Below are positions 1 through 5,325 of a stretch of DNA of 9,989 nucleotides, in pieces (within the stretch, counting starts at the first letter, position 1; each line of letters starts with the position of its first letter). Under the pieces are notes generated by a model that was given only the letters and a program-made list of their open reading frames with translations, did not search any database and was not told the DNA's origin. Made by a program: the position numbers and the translations under genes. The stretch covers positions 1-9,989 of the forward strand of contig CAMAYS010000075.1 of NCBI GenBank assembly GCA_945862545.1, in the 5' to 3' direction. Origin of the DNA: Casp-actino8 sp945862545 (GTDB taxonomy: Bacteria; Actinomycetota; Acidimicrobiia; Acidimicrobiales; Ilumatobacteraceae).

Positions 1-711
1 GACCACTGGTTTGAACCTGTTGCCCAACATATGGGCCGGGCATACCTGCGTTATTCATTTGCACAGGGCACGGTTCAAGAGATCGATTTCTTGATAGACG
101 CCTTGTGCTTAACGCAAGGTCAAAGAGTTCTCGACGTGGGATGCGGTCCAGGTCGTCATAGTCACGAATTAGCGAGGCGCGGAATCCTTGTTCACGGCAT
201 TGATATCAGTCAGGAATTCATTGAAATCGCCCAGCAAGATGCCCCGCTTGGTGCCACCTTTGAGCGTTTGGATGCCAGAGATCTTCTGGAGTCAACGCAT
301 CTAGGGGACTTCGATGCAGTGATTTGCCTCTGTCAGGGTGCCTTTGGGCTGATGACCGCCAATGGTGATGACGAGTTGGTGGTCGCCGGAATGGCCCACT
401 CCCTGAAAATCAACGGACGTGCGGCAATCAGCGCTTTCAACGCCTATTTTTCGGTCAAATATCATGAAGAGGCGGTTTTCGATGCTTCATCAGGGGTTTC
501 TCATGAGGTGACCAAGGTTCGAAATGTTCATGGTGAGGAGATCCAAGTGGACCTCTGGACCGGGTGTTACACACCACGTGAACTGCGATTACTGATGACC
601 AAGCATCGGTTAGAGGTGGATTCCGTGTTCTCGGTTGAGCCTGGTGCCTATGGGCAAAATCCTCCTTCGGTTGAATCTGCCGAGTTTTTGGTTCTCGCCA
701 CTCGCCGCTGA
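1..711 (+). CDS. Class I SAM-dependent methyltransferase (5' partial)
   Basis: Probable cytoplasmic S-adenosylmethionine-dependent methyltransferase; the substrate cannot be told. The reading frame is open from base 1 (Asp-His-Trp-Phe-Glu-Pro-Val...) and continues into the ATG at 31. The DHWFEP-type opening is typical of the N-terminal helix in this family, so the real start lies upstream and the ATG at 31 is probably internal. In window numbering, the glycine-rich SAM-binding motif VLDVGCGPGR is at about residues 43-52, followed by the acidic strand-2 motif GIDIS near 66-70 and LDAR near 90. The C-terminal half has the usual CYTPRELRLLM and E-(F/L)-LVLATRR ending, and the frame stops with TGA at 709-711. 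It lies 136 bp upstream of rpsA on the same strand. Seen: Rossmann motifs. Inferred: small-molecule or other target unknown. Confidence 0.85.
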   Translation, partial: DHWFEPVAQHMGRAYLRYSFAQGTVQEIDFLIDALCLTQGQRVLDVGCGPGRHSHELARRGILVHGIDISQEFIEIAQQDAPLGATFERLDARDLLESTHLGDFDAVICLCQGAFGLMTANGDDELVVAGMAHSLKINGRAAISAFNAYFSVKYHEEAVFDASSGVSHEVTKVRNVHGEEIQVDLWTGCYTPRELRLLMTKHRLEVDSVFSVEPGAYGQNPPSVESAEFLVLATRR

Positions 712-726
712 TCTGATCGGAGGGGC

Positions 727-756
727 AGGGAATCGCAGCATTCATGAGGGAATCAC
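727..756. repeat. Two direct repeats AGGGAATC(G/A)C, 20 bp apart, upstream of rpsA
   Basis: AGGGAATCGC at 727-736 and AGGGAATCAC at 747-756 match at nine of ten bases, and their starts are exactly 20 bp apart, about two helical turns. Sites on the same DNA face would suit a dimeric regulator. The second copy also contains GGAAT, which is followed 19 bp later by GTT (773-775), resembling the -35/-10 of SigR/SigH-type ECF sigma promoters. Neither reading is proven; chance is possible in a 136-bp gap. Confidence 0.35.
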
Positions 757-775
757 CTGTTCAGGCTGGTAAGTT
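749..775 (+). promoter_or_regulatory. Candidate rpsA promoter (GGAAT-N19-GTT or TAAGTT -10)
   Basis: This is the only promoter-like stretch I see before rpsA. GGAAT at 749-753 followed by GTT at 773-775 resembles the actinobacterial SigR/SigH pattern (GGAAT, about 18 bp, GTT). The overlapping hexamer TAAGTT at 770-775 also fits the TAnnnT -10 of the main sigma factor, without a convincing -35. Either would start transcription near 782 and give an untranslated leader of about 65 nt. Transcription could also read in from the methyltransferase. Confidence 0.25.
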
Positions 776-777
776 TG

Positions 778-809
778 CAGGGTTCTGCCCTCGGGAGAAC
801 ATGTCCCTG
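778..809 (+). promoter_or_regulatory. Hairpin in the rpsA leader
   Basis: GTTCT (782-786) pairs perfectly with AGAAC (796-800) around a 9-nt loop, and CAGG (778-781) can pair with CCTG (806-809) across a 5-nt bulge on the 3' side. No T-run follows, so it does not look like an intrinsic terminator for the methyltransferase. Its place 39 nt before the rpsA start, in the likely leader, suggests a possible role in translational control. S1 represses its own mRNA in E. coli, but no homology to that leader is claimed. Confidence 0.4.
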
Positions 810-847
810 TCCCTCAACCTCACAGTTCATCTGAAAGCGAATATCCC

Positions 848-2164
848 TTGTCCGACACTCTGACCCCCGACTCGTCCTCCTTCTCAGCAATGGGATCGAT
901 AGACGCAGACGGCAATTATGTTCCCCGCCAAATTACTGAAAACGATTTAGTTGGCACATTCGCCGACGCCATTGAAGGCACGATGGTCGAAGTCCTAGAC
1001 GGTCAAGTCGTCTTTGGAATCGTCGTCAAGATTGACAAGGATGAAGTACTCCTTGATATTGGTTACAAGAGTGAAGGTGTTATTCCATCGCGTGAGTTAA
1101 GCATTCGCAACGATGTTGATCCCGGTGAAATCGTCAAATTGGGTGAGCGTGTGGAAGCTCTCGTTCTCACCAAAGAGGACAAAGAAGGTCGTTTGATTCT
1201 TTCCAAGAAGCGTGCTCAATACGAGCGTGCATGGGGAGATGTTGAGAAGAAGAAAGAAACTAATGAAATGGTTGAAGGCCTCGTTATTGAGGTCGTCAAG
1301 GGTGGACTCATCGTGGACATTGGTCTGCGCGGATTCTTGCCAGCCTCGTTGGTTGAATTGCGTCGAGTCCGTGACCTATTGCCTTATGTTGGCAAGGTTC
1401 TTCAGACTAAAATCATTGAACTTGATAAGAATCGCAACAATGTGGTTCTTTCCCGTCGGGCGTACTTAGAAGAGAGCCAAAAAGAAGCCCGTGATGGCTT
1501 CCTGGTCAATCTCAAAGTTGGAGATGTCCGCGAGGGCGTCATTTCCAGCGTTGTGGCATTCGGTGCATTTGTTGACCTCGGTGGCATGGATGGACTCATT
1601 CACGTCAGCGAATTGTCGTGGAATCATGTCGATCACCCAGGTTCAGAAGTCGCGATTGGCGACAAGGTGACCGTCAAGGTGCTTGAAATTGACAACGAGC
1701 GTGAGCGCATCAGTTTGTCCCGTAAGCAGACTCAGAAAGACCCGTGGGAAGTATTTGCTTCCGGACACGAAGTCGGACAACTCGTCTACGGTCGAGTGAC
1801 AAAGTTGGTTCCTTTCGGTGGATTCGTTCAAGTCGGTGAAGGCATTGAAGGACTAGTGCACATTTCTGAAATGAGCACTCAGCATGTTGAAGCACCAGAG
1901 CAAGTTGTCACACCTGGTGAAGAACTGTGGGTGAAGATCATTGATCTCGACCTCGCTCGTCGTCGCATCAGCCTGAGTATCAAGCAGGCAGCTGAGGGTG
2001 GCGAACTTGCAGAGGAATACCGCAAGCACTTCGAAGTTGACGAGCAGGGCAACTGGGCTGCTGGTGCAGACGATGCTTCTCGTGCAGCCACATGGTCAGA
2101 GTTTTACTCTGAAGGTGATGACAAGGGCGCAGAAGTTGAAGTAGCGGTTGAGCCTGAGGCTTAA
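848..2164 (+). CDS. rpsA: 30S ribosomal protein S1
   Basis: S1 binds mRNA on the 30S subunit and helps recruit leadered transcripts. The 438-residue product has four S1 (OB-fold) RNA-binding domains at about 51-122, 139-205, 224-292 and 309-379. It carries hallmark actinobacterial stretches such as DEVLLDIGYKSEGVIP, LTKEDKEGRLILSKKRAQYE, ELDKNRNNVVLSRR and VTKLVPFG. The tail after domain 4 is acidic and short; it keeps the DEQGN motif (398-402), but the protein is shorter than the roughly 480 residues of mycobacterial S1. The start is TTG at 848: the frame is open back to a TAA at 770-772, with no ATG, GTG or other TTG before 848. GAAAG at 833-837 gives a weak Shine-Dalgarno with 10-nt spacing. 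ATG at 890 is an alternative start without a visible ribosome site. The TAA stop (2162-2164) directly touches the stop of the convergent regulator gene. Confidence 0.97.
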   Translation: MSDTLTPDSSSFSAMGSIDADGNYVPRQITENDLVGTFADAIEGTMVEVLDGQVVFGIVVKIDKDEVLLDIGYKSEGVIPSRELSIRNDVDPGEIVKLGERVEALVLTKEDKEGRLILSKKRAQYERAWGDVEKKKETNEMVEGLVIEVVKGGLIVDIGLRGFLPASLVELRRVRDLLPYVGKVLQTKIIELDKNRNNVVLSRRAYLEESQKEARDGFLVNLKVGDVREGVISSVVAFGAFVDLGGMDGLIHVSELSWNHVDHPGSEVAIGDKVTVKVLEIDNERERISLSRKQTQKDPWEVFASGHEVGQLVYGRVTKLVPFGGFVQVGEGIEGLVHISEMSTQHVEAPEQVVTPGEELWVKIIDLDLARRRISLSIKQAAEGGELAEEYRKHFEVDEQGNWAAGADDASRAATWSEFYSEGDDKGAEVEVAVEPEA

Positions 2165-2794
2165 TCACCGAAACTTAATAATCCCCATTTTGATTCCCCT
2201 GATGACTGCTTGAGTGCGGTCTCGGGCATCAATCTTTTCATAGATCGAAGCTAGATGGTTTTTTACTGTCTTTTGGCTGATGAATAAGCGTTCAGCGATC
2301 TCTGGTGTGGAAAGTCCGTCCGCCAGAAGTTGCAACACTTGTTCTTCACGCTCGGTAATGACTTTTCCTTGATCCTCGTGAGTGAAATGAGATTCCGCTA
2401 ATAACGCTGTGGCTAAAGCGGGGGAGAGAATCATGTCACCGTCGTGAGCAAGAAGCACGGCCTCAAGAACTTCGGAAAAACTTGAATCTTTTGTGACGTA
2501 CCCCACTGCGCCAGCCTTGAGAGCACGGCGAACGATGTCGGTTTCGGTGTGCATCGTCAGCATCACGATTCGCTGACGCGCATCGGCATCGATGATGGCC
2601 TGAGTGGCCGTAATGCCATCTCCCTCAGACATAGAAATGTCCATCAAAATAACGTCAGGACGAAGTGTGAGCGCTGCTGAGACAGCCCTTGTGCCGTCGG
2701 AAAAGTCTGCCACTACTTCGTGACCCAATTCCTCGAACTGGCGCTTCAAGGAGTCCCGCAGAAGCTGATGGTCATCGACCAAGATCAGACGCAT
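2165..2794 (-). CDS. NarL/FixJ-type response regulator (receiver + LuxR HTH)
   Basis: DNA-binding response regulator of 209 residues, the usual size for the NarL family. The receiver domain (about 1-120) has the acidic pocket D7/D8, the phosphoacceptor D52 in VILMD, the switch T80 and the conserved K102. After a linker, the LuxR-type helix-turn-helix (about 145-205) shows the typical TEREEQVLQLLADGLS start and the recognition region ISQKTVKNHL. All key residues are present, so it should accept phosphate from the kinase encoded just upstream on the same strand. Its ATG shares one base with the kinase stop (TAATG), and a GAGGTGA ribosome site lies inside the kinase end. The TGA stop abuts the rpsA stop with no spacer. 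The target genes are unknown. Confidence 0.95.
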   Translation of the reverse strand: MRLILVDDHQLLRDSLKRQFEELGHEVVADFSDGTRAVSAALTLRPDVILMDISMSEGDGITATQAIIDADARQRIVMLTMHTETDIVRRALKAGAVGYVTKDSSFSEVLEAVLLAHDGDMILSPALATALLAESHFTHEDQGKVITEREEQVLQLLADGLSTPEIAERLFISQKTVKNHLASIYEKIDARDRTQAVIRGIKMGIIKFR

Positions 2795-2810
2795 TACTCG
2801 GACTCACCTC
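2792..2810 (-). promoter_or_regulatory. Shine-Dalgarno and TAATG coupling site for the response regulator
   Basis: On the minus strand GAGGTGA (2810-2804) precedes the regulator ATG (2794-2792) by 9 nt, and the kinase TAA shares its last base with that ATG. A strong ribosome site within the end of the upstream gene plus a one-base overlap predicts translational coupling and one bicistronic mRNA. It is the clearest Shine-Dalgarno in the window. Confidence 0.7.
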
Positions 2811-4629
2811 TCGGCAGATTAAACGGAACTTTTAAGGAAACAAGCGTCCCAATATCTGAAGCCGCAATGGGTGAATGAATATTCAATTCTGCTTCGATGG
2901 CGATTGCTCGTTCATGCATGCCGGTGAGACCAAATGAATCAGAGTTGGCTTCGGATGGGTTGAAGCCCCGCCCATTGTCAGCTACGGACAGGAGAAGATG
3001 GTCTGCTCGGATGCGCCCCCGTACCTCCACCTGGGTGGCTTGCGAGTGACGTTCGGCGTTGAGCATCGCTTCTTTGATAATCAGCCACACTTCGTTCGTC
3101 AACGCTGGATCAGGAGTTAATGCATCCTTCAAGTCGGCGGAGACAAAGACCTTGACCTCAAGGGGGGAACGATTGTTGATTCTGTCTGCTAACTCCTCAA
3201 TCGCCGCGTCAATACTTGACCTTGAGTCCTCGCCGACTCGTATGTCAAAGAGCATTTCACGAACTTCATTCAAGACAGTCGTAATGTGAGTACGCATCAA
3301 GCGGAGTTCCCGAACTTGTTCGGTGTCTGTTGATTTGCGACTCAGTCGGTCCAACTCAAAGCCAACAAAAGCCAAGGTGCTACCGGTGCGATCGTGTAAC
3401 TCTCGGGCGATGCGACGCCGTTCATCGTTAGCACCTCCGAGGCGCAAACTCTTGAAAAGATTGGCATTATCAACTGCCACACCTAAGGCATCGGCTAACC
3501 CAGTCAGCACTTGCACTTCGCGGTCAATATTGACCATTGAGCGCCATTCGCAGGCGATGATGCCGATGATTGTTCCCCGTGATCGAAGAGTGCTGTAAGC
3601 GCCGATCACTGCCTCTGCCGCGAAGCCCAAACGCTCTGCGTTGATTTCGCTACGAATACTGTTGTTCTGCCCGAGACAGAGAAGCGCGGCTGCTGGAATG
3701 TCATTCAACTCGAGCGGGGTAGGTACAGCAGAACCTCGTCCGCGCACGGCCAAATATGTGTCGGTGTTATTCTGCTTCAGCAAAATTGTCGTGACGTCGG
3801 ACTTGATGAGGAGTTGAACTTGCTCCACTGCTTGATCCAAGACGGTTTCAAGATGTAACGAGGATGGCAAAGTTAGGGCAACTTTTTGCAAGGCCACGAG
3901 TAACTCATTGGCTATGGCGAGATCGTCGCCATCCTTCCGCTGCGATTGAATAGCGCCAATCTCATGGTTCACATCCTTCGTGACGGACTTATGGCGCACA
4001 TTGAGTCCAACAAGAGAAGGAACGACGAGAAGGAGAATCAGTAAGAAATCTTGGATGAACGGTGCGCTAGACGAATCAACGAAGAGTTGGTGACTGAGTA
4101 ATGCGATAGCGGTGAGGCCGTGAGCGATAAGGACCAACATCCATGTTCCGGCGCAGGAGGCCGTCAAGGTCACGGCTATCAGCAACGAGATAACAGGCGA
4201 ATGTAAACCTCCCGTCATGGTGCTGAGTATGAGAAGGAAGAAAACTTCACCAATGATCTGACGACGCACGACAAGAGTGTCGACAAGTTGCAGAGGTCTC
4301 ATCGTCAAATAAATTGTGTACATCGCCTCACCGAGAATCGCTACCCCGAGGATTCCGAAACCGTGGCTGAGGGCACTACTGCCTTGAATGCTGGCCGCTA
4401 ACAATGCGATCCAACGTAACGGGAGCAGAGAATCCGCGAGATTCAGTCCACCGCTGCGCCACAAGGATTTTGAGTTTGAAGTTGATCGGCGGTCGACCCC
4501 TAAAGGAGGGTCAGAAAGTCGTCGGCGACGCTCAACGAGGGGCCAAGACATGTCACCTGTTTGGTCAGACGCGGCGGCGATACGCATTGAGGGGTGATTC
4601 CTCGCTTGCTCGTTACGTTTGTCATCCAC
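2794..4629 (-). CDS. Membrane sensor histidine kinase (HisKA_3 type, with GAF domain)
   Basis: Sensor kinase of 611 residues, partner of the adjacent NarL-type regulator. Domains in order: a basic cytoplasmic N-terminus (ERRRRLSD near 33-40); several hydrophobic segments between about 66 and 210, probably five or six membrane passes, with short loops and so no large extracellular sensor; a GAF-like domain at about 255-395; a HisKA_3 dimerisation and phosphoacceptor domain with ERRRIARELHDRTGS and H412; and an HATPase domain (about 505-605) with N-box N524, the G1 motif DNGRG starting at D551, and FGLTGMHERA. Catalytic residues are intact. The longest start is GTG at 4629-4627. ATG at 4587-4585 (residue 15) and 4551-4549 (residue 27) are alternatives. 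No Shine-Dalgarno precedes the GTG, but a TACTCT -10-like hexamer sits where a leaderless transcript would need it. The signal is unknown; GAF could bind a small molecule or cofactor. Confidence 0.94.
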   Translation of the reverse strand: MDDKRNEQARNHPSMRIAAASDQTGDMSWPLVERRRRLSDPPLGVDRRSTSNSKSLWRSGGLNLADSLLPLRWIALLAASIQGSSALSHGFGILGVAILGEAMYTIYLTMRPLQLVDTLVVRRQIIGEVFFLLILSTMTGGLHSPVISLLIAVTLTASCAGTWMLVLIAHGLTAIALLSHQLFVDSSSAPFIQDFLLILLLVVPSLVGLNVRHKSVTKDVNHEIGAIQSQRKDGDDLAIANELLVALQKVALTLPSSLHLETVLDQAVEQVQLLIKSDVTTILLKQNNTDTYLAVRGRGSAVPTPLELNDIPAAALLCLGQNNSIRSEINAERLGFAAEAVIGAYSTLRSRGTIIGIIACEWRSMVNIDREVQVLTGLADALGVAVDNANLFKSLRLGGANDERRRIARELHDRTGSTLAFVGFELDRLSRKSTDTEQVRELRLMRTHITTVLNEVREMLFDIRVGEDSRSSIDAAIEELADRINNRSPLEVKVFVSADLKDALTPDPALTNEVWLIIKEAMLNAERHSQATQVEVRGRIRADHLLLSVADNGRGFNPSEANSDSFGLTGMHERAIAIEAELNIHSPIAASDIGTLVSLKVPFNLPRGESE

Positions 4630-4636
4630 AATTGTC

Positions 4637-4642
4637 AGAGTA
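4637..4642 (-). promoter_or_regulatory. Candidate -10 element for the kinase/regulator operon
   Basis: On the minus strand TACTCT (TAnnnT consensus) spans 4642-4637, seven bases before the GTG at 4629. Transcription starting at that G would be leaderless, which fits the missing Shine-Dalgarno. I see no good -35. It lies within the 42-bp divergent region shared with coaE. Confidence 0.4.
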
Positions 4643-4659
4643 CTTGTCCTGCGATGCCC

Positions 4660-4665
4660 TAGCGT
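4660..4665 (+). promoter_or_regulatory. Candidate -10 element for leaderless coaE-uvrB mRNA
   Basis: TAGCGT (TAnnnT) occupies exactly -12 to -7 relative to the coaE GTG at 4672. There is no Shine-Dalgarno before this start. TTGTCA at 4632-4637 looks like a -35 but its 22-bp spacing is too long, so a -10-only actinobacterial promoter is more likely. The TAG inside this hexamer is also the in-frame stop that limits the coaE start. Confidence 0.45.
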
Positions 4666-4671
4666 GTTGTT

Positions 4672-5325
4672 GTGATTCTCGTTGGCTTAACAGGTGGTAT
4701 TGGATCGGGCAAGTCCACGGTCTCAGGGTTATTGCAGGCTCGTGGGGCAGTCATTATTGATGCTGACGCGATTGTCCGAGAAGTTCAGCAACCGGGGTCA
4801 CCGGTGCTGGCAGAACTGGCACAAAAGTTTGGATCAGATGTACTCGCTGAGGACGGTTCTCTAGACCGCCAGGCTGTGGCCAATATCGTGTTTACGGATC
4901 CCGATGCCTTGAAGTCATTGAATGCGATCGTTCACCCAGCGGTGGGCCGCGAAATGAATCAACGGATGATCGCTCAAAGGGCCAGTAATAACGTTGTTGT
5001 TCTCGATATTCCTCTTTTGACAGAGAATCCTCGGGAAGGTCTGCAAGGCCGAATTGTGGTTGACATACCCGTCGAGTTGCAGGTCCAACGGCTGACGAGT
5101 TTTCGCGGTTTTGATGAGGCGGATGCGCGGGCTCGCATCTCTCGACAGGCCACTCGTCAAGAGCGTCTTGATAAGGCCGACTTTGTTGTGGATAACAGCG
5201 GGGGATTAGAGGACCTCATTCCCCAGATTGATCTGCTTTGGGCATGGCTAGTGTCCTTGCCTCAGCTTCCACCTGATTATGAGCCAATAACGCCAGTGCC
5301 CAACGGCGGGCCCAAAGTTCCATGA
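4672..5325 (+). CDS. coaE: Dephospho-CoA kinase
   Basis: Cytoplasmic enzyme that phosphorylates the ribose 3'-hydroxyl of dephospho-CoA with ATP, the last step of coenzyme A synthesis. The 217-residue product opens with the P-loop GLTGGIGSGKST (residues 5-16, K14), followed by IIDAD (28-32) at the usual place for substrate and magnesium contacts, VLDIPLLTE in the CoA-binding part, and the lid/C-terminal RISRQATRQERLDKADFVVDN region. The length fits single-domain CoaE; it lacks the C-terminal GrpB-like extension seen in mycobacterial CoaE. The start must be GTG at 4672: an in-frame TAG lies at 4660-4662 and only CGT GTT GTT separate them. No Shine-Dalgarno is visible. Its TGA overlaps the uvrB ATG by four bases, so the two are cotranscribed. 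Confidence 0.96.
   Translation: MILVGLTGGIGSGKSTVSGLLQARGAVIIDADAIVREVQQPGSPVLAELAQKFGSDVLAEDGSLDRQAVANIVFTDPDALKSLNAIVHPAVGREMNQRMIAQRASNNVVVLDIPLLTENPREGLQGRIVVDIPVELQVQRLTSFRGFDEADARARISRQATRQERLDKADFVVDNSGGLEDLIPQIDLLWAWLVSLPQLPPDYEPITPVPNGGPKVP

Noticed and set aside
31..33. ATG at 31 as the methyltransferase start
   Set aside because: The frame is open to base 1 with family-typical residues before the ATG, so the gene most likely starts upstream of the window.
2151..2161. Palindrome AGCC-TGA-GGCT at the end of rpsA as a terminator
   Set aside because: Only a 4-bp stem with a 3-nt loop and no following T-run; it also falls within coding sequence.
3311..3322. Inverted repeat CGAAC-TT-GTTCG, resembling an SOS box
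   Set aside because: The spacer is 2 bp, while LexA boxes of this type need 4, and it lies deep inside the kinase coding region.
4593..4603. GAGGAATCACC on the minus strand near the kinase start, similar to GAGGGAATCACC before rpsA (746-757)
   Set aside because: The match needs a one-base gap, and an 8-base identity is expected fairly often by chance in 10 kb on both strands.
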